A DNA stretch of 64,000 nucleotides from an uncultured Bacilli bacterium (GCA_910588195.1 CAJUPN010000004.1:88800-152799), one strand, 5' to 3'; counted from the first letter of the stretch, positions 1 to 8,907 are shown. Notes: generated from the sequence alone by a model not told the origin. Numbers and translations: made by a program.

Positions 1-447
1 TATTGCTTCATGAACTTGCAGATCAGTTACTCTTTCTTCATCAAAAAGCTTTTCAACATCAGACATATTATATAAATATATCTCTCCACCATTTAAACGT
101 TTATTATTTTTATCTAAACCTAAATCTTCCTTTACATTTTTAACATCTAAAAAAATCTCACTGTAATTTTTTTCTGGATAGTTCCTAAGCGACAATAACA
201 TCAATCCACCTAAAATAGTCTTTTTAACCCTTCTTTTAAAACGATATTTTTTAGTAACATAAAGTATTTTACTTTCATCTCCATTATAAATCTCATCCAA
301 GCACAGAAAATCTTCAAGTAAAGGATAATGATATAACCCTTTATCATCTAATTCTAAAAATACACATTTATAGTCATTTGCTATAAAAATCGTAAAAATC
401 TTATTATGGAAATTTATATTTAAAGACTTGCGATAGAGGTCTATCAT
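1..447 (-). CDS. Unknown protein, C-terminal part outside window
   Basis: An open frame of 149 codons starts with ATG at 447 and runs off the left edge without a stop. The N-terminal part is charged (MIDLYRKSLNINFHNKIF), and a short hydrophobic stretch preceded by RFKRRVKK lies near residues 80-90, possibly a membrane-associated helix. It follows mutL by about 40 bp on the same strand and may be the last gene of the yqeG-yqeH-mutL run. I do not recognise a family. Confidence 0.6.
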   Translation of the reverse strand, partial: MIDLYRKSLNINFHNKIFTIFIANDYKCVFLELDDKGLYHYPLLEDFLCLDEIYNGDESKILYVTKKYRFKRRVKKTILGGLMLLSLRNYPEKNYSEIFLDVKNVKEDLGLDKNNKRLNGGEIYLYNMSDVEKLFDEERVTDLQVHEAI

Positions 448-484
448 AAATATTTTCCTTTCTTTTTCCTATATAAAAAGAGTT

Positions 485-2248
485 TTAATTCATAACTCTT
501 TTAAACATTCTTTCTAATTCATATTTAGTAAATGTAATTATCGTTGGTCTCCCATGGGGACAATTATAAGGATTATCACATAAAACTAAATCGTTAAGCA
601 ATGCATCAGCTTGTTCAAGGGTAATTGCTTCATTTCCTTTAACACTCATCTTACAGGCCATAGTTGCTGCAATATGATCTTGAAATTTAACACGATCAAA
701 TAAATGTTTTCCCTCAATAATAATATCAAATATTCTTCTTGTACTTTCCGTTTCTAAGCCAACTCTTAACCAAACAGGATGTTCTTTAACTATAAAGGTA
801 TTTAAACCAAATTCTTCAAGTTTAAAACCTAGATTCTCTAAGACACTAATATTTTCTTTGATTTTTAAATACTCAGAAGAAGATAACTCAATTGTGATAG
901 GAATCAAAAGTGAAGTTGTATAGACCTTATCAGATGCAAGAGCATGTAAAACTTTTTCATAGTTTATTCTTTCCTGTGCCGCATGCTGATCAATTAAATA
1001 CATTCCATCATCATTTTGAGCAATTATATATGTTCCAAAAACAATACCTGCTGGATAAAACTCTAATTTTTTCACTATTTCATTTTCTTCTACAGAAACA
1101 TCACTAGCTTCTTCTACCTCTGATTTCACAACATTAAAATTCCCATTAAAATCTAAAGTATCTTGAACAATTTCTTGATATGGTAGTTCTTCTTCATGAA
1201 CTTCAGGCATCGATATTTCATTATAATATGTGTCAGGAACCTTTACTTCAACTTTAGGAATTAACAAAGTTTTCTTTAAAGAAGACATAATATTTTCGGT
1301 AAGTGATGTTTTTAAAACATCAATTTTCGAAAACTTAATATCCTGTTTTGTAGGATGAATATTAACATCAATTAAAGTTGGATCTGTTTCAATTTTTAAT
1401 ACTGCCACAGGATACTTAATATCTGGTTTAAAAGTAAAATACCCATCATTAATTGCTTTATTAATTTCATTATTTTTAACACATCTACCATTAACAATAG
1501 TTGTCATATGATTTCTATTACTCTTTAAAACTACTGGTTTACATATATAACCAAATACATCATAATCATCTGTAATAATATTAATCTCAATCATATTAGA
1601 GCTAACTGAATAGCCATATATTTCATGAATAGTTTTTAGTAAATCTCCTGACCCACTTGTAAAAACAATTTTTTTATCATTGTTTGTAAGCAAAAATGAA
1701 ATATCAGGATGTGAAAGAGCAAGTTTTTCAATAAATGAAGTAACATTGGCAAGTTCTGTAGAATCACTTTTTAAATACTTAAGTCTAGCAGGTGTATTAT
1801 AAAATAAATCACTAACTTCCATAATAGTCCCTTGACGAGATGGAGCTGTTTCATCAAGAATCAATTCTCCACCATGGATTATTATATGTGTCCCTGGTCC
1901 ACCTTGGCTTGTCTTTAGATCAACTTTAGAAACAGAAGCAATTGAGGGAATAGCTTCTCCTCTAAACCCTAAAGTATTAATAAAAAACAAATCATCTTCT
2001 CTTGTTAATTTAGACGTAGCATGTCGCAAAAAACACATTGTAGCATCATCATGATCCATTCCAAGCCCGTCATCAGTCACTTTAATCACTTTAGTACCTG
2101 AGTCTACTAAATCGACATTTATACATTTACTTTTAGCATCAATCGAATTCTCAACTAATTCTTTAACAACTGATGAAATTCTTTCAACAACTTCACCAGC
2201 TGCAATCTTATTAGCTAAGTTATCACTCATAACTTTAATATTACTCAT
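485..2248 (-). CDS. mutL: DNA mismatch repair protein MutL
   Basis: MutL couples mismatch recognition by MutS to strand incision. The N-terminal GHKL ATPase motifs are clear: ELVENSIDA, DDGLGM, RHATSK and GFRGEAI. The C-terminal region carries the metal-dependent endonuclease signature DQHAAQERINYE, plus an ACKMSVKG-type segment and the closing CPHGRP, so this should be a nicking MutL as in Bacillus rather than the E. coli type. I start at ATG 2248, preceded by GGGGGA, instead of the in-frame TTG at 2260. The start overlaps the yqeH stop, which implies translational coupling. No mutS lies in the window. Confidence 0.95.
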   Translation of the reverse strand: MSNIKVMSDNLANKIAAGEVVERISSVVKELVENSIDAKSKCINVDLVDSGTKVIKVTDDGLGMDHDDATMCFLRHATSKLTREDDLFFINTLGFRGEAIPSIASVSKVDLKTSQGGPGTHIIIHGGELILDETAPSRQGTIMEVSDLFYNTPARLKYLKSDSTELANVTSFIEKLALSHPDISFLLTNNDKKIVFTSGSGDLLKTIHEIYGYSVSSNMIEINIITDDYDVFGYICKPVVLKSNRNHMTTIVNGRCVKNNEINKAINDGYFTFKPDIKYPVAVLKIETDPTLIDVNIHPTKQDIKFSKIDVLKTSLTENIMSSLKKTLLIPKVEVKVPDTYYNEISMPEVHEEELPYQEIVQDTLDFNGNFNVVKSEVEEASDVSVEENEIVKKLEFYPAGIVFGTYIIAQNDDGMYLIDQHAAQERINYEKVLHALASDKVYTTSLLIPITIELSSSEYLKIKENISVLENLGFKLEEFGLNTFIVKEHPVWLRVGLETESTRRIFDIIIEGKHLFDRVKFQDHIAATMACKMSVKGNEAITLEQADALLNDLVLCDNPYNCPHGRPTIITFTKYELERMFKRVMN

Positions 2249-3227
2249 TATATCCCCCAAATAAACTTGGTCTTACCTCAATAAAAGACGGATCTATATT
2301 GGTTGTAATATTTACCCTTTTCTTCACCGATATAAAACCAATACCATATATAACAACATCAACACAATCGCTTTCTAAAGATATTGTATTAACTAACCCT
2401 GGAGCAGCTTTAAAATATTTTTTTATCGCCTTTTTACTTTCGTGATTTGTATAAAAAGTAATAGGCGTTTCTGAATCAAACTTAAAAAAATATTTATTAT
2501 CTAAAATGCCTACAGTTTCACATTCTTTCATATTTATGGTATATGCAGTTATATTTTTCCCACTTACATCGTGATTTAAAGAATTTTTCAAAATAACCCC
2601 TGGTGAATCTATCAAGGTTAATTGTTCATTAATTTTAACTCTTATAAAATCAAGAGTTGTATTAGCTTTATTATTTACTGTAGTATGCGCAACTTTTGAA
2701 CCACAAGTTGTAATCAAATCATTTATTAAAGTACTTTTCCCAGAATTTGATATTCCTAAAATATAAGCTTCTTTAATTGAATTATCTTTTAAATAATTTA
2801 GTATCCCCCTAGCCCCATGGTGTGAACTAAGAGACCCACCTTTTAGCTTTACAGTATCACTAATATCATAATGTTTTTTCAAAAATAAACGAACACTTTC
2901 ATTTTTTATATGTTTAGGAATTAATTCACACTTATTTACAACTAACATTTTCTCTTTTTTTATAGATTTAAATATTCTAATTACTTCATCATTTATATTT
3001 AAAAAATCAACTAAAAATATAACAAAACGATTATCTTTATTAATTTTATTAATAATTTCTTTTGCTTCCTTAGGTGTATTAGTTTGTTTAACTTCACCAT
3101 AATGCATCATCCTAAAGCATCGCATACAATAATCTGAATTATTTATTTTATTTTCTGGTATATACCCTGGGTTATCTTTACAATTACTTTGTAATTTTAT
3201 TCCGCATCCATAACAAATCTTATTCAT
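2241..3227 (-). CDS. yqeH: YqeH-type circularly permuted ribosome-biogenesis GTPase
   Basis: YqeH acts in assembly of the small ribosomal subunit. The order of motifs shows circular permutation: an N-terminal zinc finger (CYGCG near residue 6, CMRC near 36), the G4-like VVNKCEL near residue 100, then the P-loop GISNSGKSTLIN near 160 and the G3 motif DSPG near 210. The gene overlaps yqeG upstream and mutL downstream by 8 nt each (ATGAATAA and ATGAGTAA junctions), so the three are co-translated. The G4 motif reads NKCE instead of NKxD, a conservative change. Confidence 0.93.
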   Translation of the reverse strand: MNKICYGCGIKLQSNCKDNPGYIPENKINNSDYCMRCFRMMHYGEVKQTNTPKEAKEIINKINKDNRFVIFLVDFLNINDEVIRIFKSIKKEKMLVVNKCELIPKHIKNESVRLFLKKHYDISDTVKLKGGSLSSHHGARGILNYLKDNSIKEAYILGISNSGKSTLINDLITTCGSKVAHTTVNNKANTTLDFIRVKINEQLTLIDSPGVILKNSLNHDVSGKNITAYTINMKECETVGILDNKYFFKFDSETPITFYTNHESKKAIKKYFKAAPGLVNTISLESDCVDVVIYGIGFISVKKRVNITTNIDPSFIEVRPSLFGGYNE

Positions 3228-3744
3228 AATATCTTCCCCTTTTAAAATAATCTTTTTGTGTTAGTTTATTAATTACTATATTTTCTATTTTTCTATTTAT
3301 TTTAGCTACCGCAAATTCATCAGTACTAATAGGATTAACAAGAATTGAAGTGAATTTCATTCTATTCGCTCCAAAAATATCAAAAAATAATTGATCCCCA
3401 ATAGCTGCCACTTCATGAGCAGAGAACTGAAATATACTAAGTACTTTCTTATACTTGCGTTTTAAAGGTTTAAAAGTTAAATAACTTGAATCAACACATA
3501 AAAGTTCTTTAAAAGGAATTACATACTTTTTAAAACCATTACTCATAAGAATTATTTTAAAATCCATCTCTTTTAAATCTTCAAATAAATCTTTAACTTT
3601 TCTTGATGGTGACACTGTAGTTTCCGACTCCAGTGTATTAGATATATCAAAAATCAAACACTTAATACCACTTTCCTTTAAAGACTTATAATTTATATCA
3701 TATATACTCTTAAAATATTTATCTGGAACTAAGTTTTCTAACAT
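3220..3744 (-). CDS. yqeG: YqeG-family HAD-like phosphatase with altered active site
   Basis: The size (174 residues) and the order yqeG-yqeH match the conserved Firmicutes pair. HAD motif I reads FDISNTLES, so Asp33 is kept but the second catalytic Asp of DxDxT is Ser35. Motif II is the SNG in ILMSNGFKK, and motif III is GDQLFFDIFGANR. HAD enzymes use the second Asp as general acid/base, so phosphatase activity may be reduced or lost (inference). The start ATG at 3744 is preceded by a GGTGAT ribosome binding site. Confidence 0.88.
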   Translation of the reverse strand: MLENLVPDKYFKSIYDINYKSLKESGIKCLIFDISNTLESETTVSPSRKVKDLFEDLKEMDFKIILMSNGFKKYVIPFKELLCVDSSYLTFKPLKRKYKKVLSIFQFSAHEVAAIGDQLFFDIFGANRMKFTSILVNPISTDEFAVAKINRKIENIVINKLTQKDYFKRGRYYE

Positions 3745-3769
3745 CTAAATCACCATCCATTGTTATCTA

Positions 3770-3778
3770 ATTATATCA
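3770..3778 (-). promoter_or_regulatory. Extended -10 promoter of the yqeG operon
   Basis: On the minus strand TGATATAAT is an extended -10 element 26-34 bases upstream of the yqeG start. I see no convincing -35 hexamer, as expected for extended -10 promoters. The site follows directly on the terminator of the upstream gene. Confidence 0.45.
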
Positions 3779-3782
3779 AAAA

Positions 3783-3817
3783 ACCAAAAAAAATAATAGT
3801 TTTATTCAACTATTATT
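3783..3817 (-). terminator. Rho-independent terminator of the VirB2-like gene
   Basis: A perfect 10-bp stem (AATAATAGTT at 3792-3801, AACTATTATT at 3808-3817) with a 6-nt loop is followed on the minus strand by an uninterrupted U-tract. It lies just after the stop at 3823. Confidence 0.85.
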
Positions 3818-3822
3818 GGCAA

Positions 3823-4194
3823 TTATTCTGTTACTTCTGGTGCTGTCAAATCACAAGTTCCATTAACACCCCAAACATCGGCAATTTGCATCACTTGATC
3901 AACCAATATTGGCAAGAAAAATAAAAGTACCGTATAAATCATTCTCTTACCAAATTTCTGAGCCACCTTTTTCATCTCAGCTTCCGCATCTCCCTTAGAA
4001 ACTGTTCTAACAACATCTAAAGTCGAAAACGCTACACATAAAACAGGAGCAGCTATTTGAAATATTTTAAGAACTCCATATAAATCCTTAGTAACATCAG
4101 CTCCTAAAGGACAACTTGCTGAAACATCCGAAATAAATAAAACAGAAAAAACAGCAATTGTCGCGATATAATATATAAAGTTATTTTTTTTCAT
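3823..4194 (-). CDS. Small VirB2/TrbC-like membrane protein (pilin-like)
   Basis: 123 residues: a signal-peptide-like N-terminus ending at VSA/S near residue 27, two hydrophobic helices (about 41-65 and 90-108) separated by a basic, Gly/Asp-containing loop, and Cys near both ends of the mature part. The layout of two helices around a 'D..RTVSKGD....KKVAQKFGKR' loop resembles TrbC/VirB2-type pilin proteins. The same layout recurs in the protein at 54143, so the two are paralogues. No other type IV secretion gene lies nearby, so a conjugative role is not supported. The gene has its own promoter and terminator. Confidence 0.6.
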   Translation of the reverse strand: MKKNNFIYYIATIAVFSVLFISDVSASCPLGADVTKDLYGVLKIFQIAAPVLCVAFSTLDVVRTVSKGDAEAEMKKVAQKFGKRMIYTVLLFFLPILVDQVMQIADVWGVNGTCDLTAPEVTE

Positions 4195-4212
4195 AAAATT
4201 TCACCTACCAAA

Positions 4213-4241
4213 ATTATATAGTATAAATTTCGTTTGTTCAA
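4213..4241 (-). promoter_or_regulatory. Sigma-A-type promoter of the VirB2-like gene
   Basis: Reading the minus strand, TTGAAC (4236-4241) and TATAAT (4213-4218) are separated by 17 bp. Transcription would start about 12 nt before the TAGGTGA ribosome binding site. Confidence 0.75.
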
Positions 4242-4304
4242 GCACGTTTACATTTGTTTTTTATAGATATGTAAAATTTTTGATCTTTTTTTCACAAAAA
4301 TATC

Positions 4305-4334
4305 TTTACAGACATTTTTTTCTTATGCTACAAT
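4305..4334 (+). promoter_or_regulatory. Promoter of the surface protein-sortase operon
   Basis: TTTACA (4305-4310), an 18-bp spacer and TACAAT (4329-4334) preceded by TG at 4326-4327 form an extended -10 sigma-A promoter. About 60 nt of leader separate it from the start codon at 4395. Confidence 0.7.
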
Positions 4335-4394
4335 GTGTATATACTTAATATCGAACGCGTACTATTAAGTAAGTAGAAAGAAGGATATTACCCC

Positions 4395-5711
4395 ATGGGA
4401 AAAAAATATAAAATTGTAGTTTTTGCTTTAATATTATTTATTGGATTATTTATGCTAACACCTTTTGCTAAAGCTCTAGAAAATCAAGCAAAATCAATAA
4501 GAGATATTAGATTTTATACAGGAGCAAACAGTGAATCACCTTTCACAAAAATTGTTCTTACTTTAAATGATGATATAGTTGTAGATAAATCTTATATTTT
4601 AATAAGTGATGAATCTACATCATTTATGATTTATACTTCAGATTTTAAAATTGTTGAAAATACAAATCCTGAAACAATTGAAGAATATAATGCAGGAAAA
4701 AGTATAACTAACGAACAAATTTTAACTAAAGGTACTACCCTTTATTACTATAACAACAATGAAAATTTACTTAAGTCAGAAAAAGTAAAAATAATTGTCG
4801 ATTGGCGAAACAATAACAAGCAATACTTCTATGAAGAAATTGCCTATACTGTTAAAAGTGATGGATCTCAAGGAATAGAAAATATTAATCTAGAAGAAAC
4901 TACAGAAAAAAGATTATTAAGAGATGAATTTTATGAAGCTGCTTTAAAAAAATATCCTTTTATAGTTTCCATCCAAAGCGATGAAACAGAAGTTACTTAT
5001 GGCTACGAAATTAATAGTGCCCCTAATACAAAATATGCAATAATTGGAACATTCAGTTTTAAAGAAAAAACATTAGAACAATTATTAAATGAACTAGATA
5101 CATTAATAAATCAAGGAAAAGCTACTATAAATAATGATGATACTATTTTAAAAAATAATGAATTAGTTCAAATAAAAAACAACAAAGTATTGACAACCTA
5201 TGAAAAAATAGAAAATAATAACCTTCTTTATTCTTGGTCATTTGATGGAAATAAAATGACTGCCGATGATATAAAGCTTAATATTGATTTAAATTTAATA
5301 CTTGGATTAACACCAAATAAAGACAAAATCGATGCCTTAATCCCAAGTAGTATTGCATCATTAAAACTAGATTTTCAACACAAAGGCAATTTACCTCTTG
5401 GTACATCTTTAAAAGTTAATATTGGTTCCTCATTTAAAAATGATGATATATTAGATTTATACTATTATAATCCTGAAGCAAATAAACTTGAAAAAGTTGC
5501 TGAAAACATAATGGTTATTGATGGATTTGCTTCATTCCCAATTTCTCACTGTAGTGAATATGTATTAGTTTTAAATAAAGAAGCAAACAAAAATGCCGAT
5601 AACAATGTACAAACATCATCTATGAATGTCATTTTATATACAATCATAACAATAGTTTGTGCTGGTGCCCTAGGTTATATTATAAAAAACAAAAATAAGG
5701 AAATAGCCTAA
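4395..5711 (+). CDS. Secreted surface protein, probable sortase B substrate
   Basis: 438 residues. The N-terminus is a clear signal peptide (MGKKYKIVVFALILFIG, cleavage near AKA/L at 27). The middle is a beta-rich, Asn/Glu-rich extracellular region that I cannot assign. The C-terminus has sorting-signal architecture: NNVQTSS near residue 400, a hydrophobic helix (about 407-428) and a basic tail KNKNKEIA. There is no LPXTG, but NVQTS resembles the NPQTN-type motif of class B sortases, and a class B sortase starts 26 bp downstream. I infer that this protein is the cognate substrate. The ribosome binding site is AAGGAT at 4381-4386. Confidence 0.75.
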   Translation: MGKKYKIVVFALILFIGLFMLTPFAKALENQAKSIRDIRFYTGANSESPFTKIVLTLNDDIVVDKSYILISDESTSFMIYTSDFKIVENTNPETIEEYNAGKSITNEQILTKGTTLYYYNNNENLLKSEKVKIIVDWRNNNKQYFYEEIAYTVKSDGSQGIENINLEETTEKRLLRDEFYEAALKKYPFIVSIQSDETEVTYGYEINSAPNTKYAIIGTFSFKEKTLEQLLNELDTLINQGKATINNDDTILKNNELVQIKNNKVLTTYEKIENNNLLYSWSFDGNKMTADDIKLNIDLNLILGLTPNKDKIDALIPSSIASLKLDFQHKGNLPLGTSLKVNIGSSFKNDDILDLYYYNPEANKLEKVAENIMVIDGFASFPISHCSEYVLVLNKEANKNADNNVQTSSMNVILYTIITIVCAGALGYIIKNKNKEIA

Positions 5712-5737
5712 AGCTATTTTCTTTAATTTAAGGAATT

Positions 5738-6496
5738 ATGTTAAAAAAAATTAAGAAAAAATTAACAATAAGAAATTTGCTTATCTTTTTACTTTTAATA
5801 ATATTTCTTTTTGCCATAACAAAAATATCACTTTTCTTCTATGACCTTCATATGAATGGAATAAAAACAAGAGCTTTAATTGATGATGTCTATGCTTCTT
5901 TCATCAATAAAGAGACAAATGAAGAAATAATAAAGATTGATTTTCCTAAACTATTATCAATAAATCGTGATACTGTTGGTTGGATAAAAGCAAATAATGG
6001 AAAAGTAAATTATCCAATTGTTCAAACAACAACTAATACATATTATTTAAACAAATCTTTTGATAAGACGTATAATCAAGCGGGTTCTATTTTTATGGAC
6101 TACCGTAATAGATCATCATTTCAAGATCGAAATGTTGTCTTATTTGGACACTCTATGCTTGATAAAACAATGTTTGGTTCTCTAAATGATGTTTGGAAAA
6201 AAGACTTTTTCAATACTAAAGAAAATGGAATAATAAAAATAATTGATGCTAATAACAATCCTAGCACTTATGAAATATTTAGTTATTATACTATTGATAA
6301 AGAAGAATATTATATAAAAACTAGTTTTTTATCAGATTCTGAATTTATCGAATTTTTAAACATTATAAAAAAAAGAAGTTTAAAAGACTTCAATATAAAC
6401 TTAACTGAAAAAGATAAAATATTAACTTTATCCACTTGTGCTGGTACAGGTGGTACAAATAAACGAAAAGTAATTCATGCTAGAAAAATAAACTAA
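5738..6496 (+). CDS. srtB: Class B sortase
   Basis: 252 residues with an N-terminal membrane anchor (about 13-36, type II topology) and a sortase domain. The catalytic residues are visible: His138 in FGHSM, Cys234 in TLSTC, and an Arg nine residues later (Arg243). The spacing and the HARKI ending fit class B. Sortases cleave a C-terminal sorting signal and join the protein to peptidoglycan. The only candidate substrate nearby is the gene just upstream, in the same operon, with a weak hairpin at 5701-5719 between the two. A strong terminator follows. Confidence 0.92.
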   Translation: MLKKIKKKLTIRNLLIFLLLIIFLFAITKISLFFYDLHMNGIKTRALIDDVYASFINKETNEEIIKIDFPKLLSINRDTVGWIKANNGKVNYPIVQTTTNTYYLNKSFDKTYNQAGSIFMDYRNRSSFQDRNVVLFGHSMLDKTMFGSLNDVWKKDFFNTKENGIIKIIDANNNPSTYEIFSYYTIDKEEYYIKTSFLSDSEFIEFLNIIKKRSLKDFNINLTEKDKILTLSTCAGTGGTNKRKVIHARKIN

Positions 6497-6518
6497 AGAC
6501 TTGCTAAAGTCTTTTTTT
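6495..6518 (+). terminator. Terminator after sortase gene
   Basis: The inverted repeat AAAGACT...AGTCTTT (6495-6501 and 6508-6514) is followed by a run of T. It starts within the sortase stop codon region and separates that operon from sigK. Confidence 0.8.
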
Positions 6519-6520
6519 GT

Positions 6521-6549
6521 GGTATATTGTTTTATTTTGTCTATATAAT
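6521..6549 (+). promoter_or_regulatory. Candidate sigma-E promoter of sigK
   Basis: GGTATATT (6521-6528), a 13-bp spacer and TATATAAT (6542-6549) differ by one base in each box from the Bacillus sigma-E consensus as I recall it (KMATATT, then CATAYAHT). There is no good -35 for sigma-A at the normal spacing. Sigma-E transcription of sigK is the established arrangement in endospore formers. Confidence 0.45.
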
Positions 6550-6564
6550 TTATTAGGTGATTTA

Positions 6565-6951
6565 ATGTTATTTTTTATACATATTGTTAATCTGCTTTCA
6601 ATATTTATGGGATCTTATTCAATTAATGTCTTCCCAAATCCCTTATCAAAAGAAGAAGAAGCAGATCTTCTAAAAAAAATGCAAGATGGTGATAAACTAG
6701 CTCGTTCGAAACTTATTGAACACAATTTAAGACTTGTTGCTCACATTGTAAAAAAATTTGATTGTATTGAAAAAATGAATGATGATTTAATAAGTATTGG
6801 TACAATCGGCTTAATCAAAGGAATAGATTCATTCAAAATAAATAAAAATAATAAACTTACAACCTATGTTGCCAGATGTATTGAAAATGCAACATTCACC
6901 TGTTGGAAAGAATGCTTTTCATTTCTTTTATTAAAATATCTAAATCATTAG
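6565..6951 (+). CDS. sigK: Sporulation sigma factor sigma-K, N-terminal half (interrupted gene)
   Basis: Sigma-K directs late mother-cell transcription in endospore formers. Codons 1-108 of the restored protein lie here. A hydrophobic N-terminus (MLFFIHIVNLLSIFMGSYS) corresponds to the pro-sequence removed by SpoIVFB. It is followed by the sigma region 1.2/2 hallmark IEHNLRLVAHIVKKF and DLISIGTIGLIKGID...YVARCIEN. After the junction at 6885-6889 the frame reads unrelated residues to a stop at 6951. I start at ATG 6565 because AGGTGA sits 4 nt upstream; the frame opens earlier at 6517. Region 4 lies 3.8 kb away at 10675-11042. Confidence 0.93.
   Translation: MLFFIHIVNLLSIFMGSYSINVFPNPLSKEEEADLLKKMQDGDKLARSKLIEHNLRLVAHIVKKFDCIEKMNDDLISIGTIGLIKGIDSFKINKNNKLTTYVARCIENATFTCWKECFSFLLLKYLNH
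6885..6906 (+). repeat. Left attachment site of the sigK element
   Basis: The core AAATG at 6885-6889 is followed by the element-side arm ending in TGTTGG (6901-6906). Its reverse complement matches the right element-side arm at 13 of 18 positions. Confidence 0.8.
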
Positions 6952-7086
6952 TATCTAATTCATAATTTTCAAGATATTTAGTTATTAATTCTAAATGTAA
7001 AAGAAGCAAATTATTTTGAAAATCAATATCATTTTTTGGCATTGATGTAATAACTTTCACACTATCACCTATAAAAATATATATTA

Positions 7087-7124
7087 AAAAAAAGAATTTT
7101 ATAACTATAAAACTCTTTTTTTCA
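7087..7124 (-). terminator. Terminator of the SleB-like gene
   Basis: On the minus strand an AAAGA-TTTTATA / TATAAAA-TCTTT stem overlaps the last codons and is followed by eight T. It lies inside the sigK element. Confidence 0.65.
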
Positions 7125-8907
7125 CTTTTGACTCTTCTTTATTATCTTCTTTTAAATCTTCGTCAGTTCTATCAACTTCTTGTGCTAGATTATGGAATTT
7201 ATTACCATTTTCAGCAATTTGTACCTTAAGCTCACCAGTTATACTATAATCGCTAGTCCAAGGAGCTTTAAATTCAACATAATCATTATTTCTAATTCCT
7301 CTATTTAAAACATCGTTAATAGCATTATAAATTGGTTCTTTCATTTCAAAATCATCACCATATTTAGAAATAACTCTTAAAACATCTTCCCAAACAACAA
7401 ATTGACCTTCAGCAGATAAAACATCTATAACATTATCAGGGTATCTTGGATCTTCAAGTCTATTCGCTACAAGAGATGTAATACTTACAGCATCTTGATA
7501 AGAACCATTATACTCATGTTCAACAACATAATAAAGGGCTTTTAGTTCAAAATTAGTTAAAGTATATGTCGTATTATTAAAAGTTAAATGAAGTCCTCTA
7601 ACAAGTTCTTCATTATCTTTACCCATAGAAATTTCTTCTGCCTTCATCTCTGTGTTCTCTTCTAATACCAAAGACCTATTTCCTTCTAAAATACTTTGCG
7701 AATCAGCCATTAAGGCAACTGTTTTATTTTCAAAAGTCTGAACATTTACTGTAGCTAATGTTTCAGCTTCTAAATTATCATCACTTTTTAATGTATCAAC
7801 TTTTACTATTTCATAAGCATTTTCTGGAAAATTTTCACCAAAAGATTCATCTTCATATTCACTTGTTATAGAGTCTCCTATAATTGGTAACTCATCACTA
7901 GATGACTTTCTTAATAAAAGTTTTCCTCCTTGTGCTACATTTAAAGATAATATATCAATATCACCTTGAGCTTTAAAAATTTTTAATTTCTCAACATCTG
8001 GTATACTTGTAATTGGCATACAAGCAATTGGAGAAACAAAATTACTTATTAAATTCTCCTGTGAAGAAACTGAAACAGCTACTACTCCTAAAGATAAAGA
8101 CGCAATTGCTAAACTCTTCTTAAGAGCTAAGAAATCTTTATTTTCTACATTCTTTCCAAATTTAGAATATACCAAATTCTTAAATCTAGAAAACACACCT
8201 TTAGCTTTCAAATTAAATTTAGATAATCGATTTTCTTTTAACATATTTTTAGAAGCTTGACGATATCCTCTATAACACTTTATTAAAGTATCAACATCCT
8301 TTTCATTAACGACATGATTTTTACTTAAAAATACTTCTTTTGGATTACAAAGTTCTTCACACATAATTAAAGAAGCTAATGTTGAATAATATGATATTAA
8401 TTCTTCATTTGATAGATTTTTTAAATCTTCCTCGTTAATTTTATAACTAACTTCAACTTTCTCATTTAATACAGCTTTAATATATTCAATTAACTTTTCT
8501 ATTTCTCTACAAGAATTATAAAGCGATAAATACTTTTTATAATATTTTTCTGAGACACTTACACGATAATTTCCTTTAACAAAACTACGCTTTTTACCAC
8601 TTTTTCTTTCCAAAAAAGACATATTTTCTTGATATAGTCGTTTTGTCTCATTTAAATAATCTACAATGTTTAATAAATCTTCATTTGAATGAGCAATTTC
8701 TTCATCTATTGCAGTTGGATTATTAAGTTTTTCTTTCAGTTTTGCTATTGATTCATTAGTTGAATAAGATAACATTGAAAATAAATCACTTAAATTTTCA
8801 TCTTGAGCTATCGCTATTTTTTCTTGTTGCTTAAGTATCAATTGTTCACTTCTTTTAGCAAGTATTTGTTGAATTTTTGTCTTTGTATTATCTAACTCTT
8901 TAGTCAT
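7105..8907 (-). CDS. Membrane-anchored SleB/CwlJ-like cell-wall hydrolase
   Basis: 600 residues. Residues 1-230 are charged and largely helical or coiled-coil. A hydrophobic span lies near 262-281, followed by about 150 residues of low-complexity linker. A C-terminal domain (about 435-560) resembles Hydrolase_2 (SleB-like spore cortex-lytic fold): a helix 'ALYYVVEHEYNGS' whose Glu matches the catalytic Glu position, then DAVSITSLVANRL and EGQFVVW. It is the only cargo gene in the sigK element. Its promoter looks vegetative, which argues for a wall hydrolase in growing cells or for loss on excision; a germination role is possible but unproven. Confidence 0.65.
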   Translation of the reverse strand: MTKELDNTKTKIQQILAKRSEQLILKQQEKIAIAQDENLSDLFSMLSYSTNESIAKLKEKLNNPTAIDEEIAHSNEDLLNIVDYLNETKRLYQENMSFLERKSGKKRSFVKGNYRVSVSEKYYKKYLSLYNSCREIEKLIEYIKAVLNEKVEVSYKINEEDLKNLSNEELISYYSTLASLIMCEELCNPKEVFLSKNHVVNEKDVDTLIKCYRGYRQASKNMLKENRLSKFNLKAKGVFSRFKNLVYSKFGKNVENKDFLALKKSLAIASLSLGVVAVSVSSQENLISNFVSPIACMPITSIPDVEKLKIFKAQGDIDILSLNVAQGGKLLLRKSSSDELPIIGDSITSEYEDESFGENFPENAYEIVKVDTLKSDDNLEAETLATVNVQTFENKTVALMADSQSILEGNRSLVLEENTEMKAEEISMGKDNEELVRGLHLTFNNTTYTLTNFELKALYYVVEHEYNGSYQDAVSITSLVANRLEDPRYPDNVIDVLSAEGQFVVWEDVLRVISKYGDDFEMKEPIYNAINDVLNRGIRNNDYVEFKAPWTSDYSITGELKVQIAENGNKFHNLAQEVDRTDEDLKEDNKEESKVKKRVL

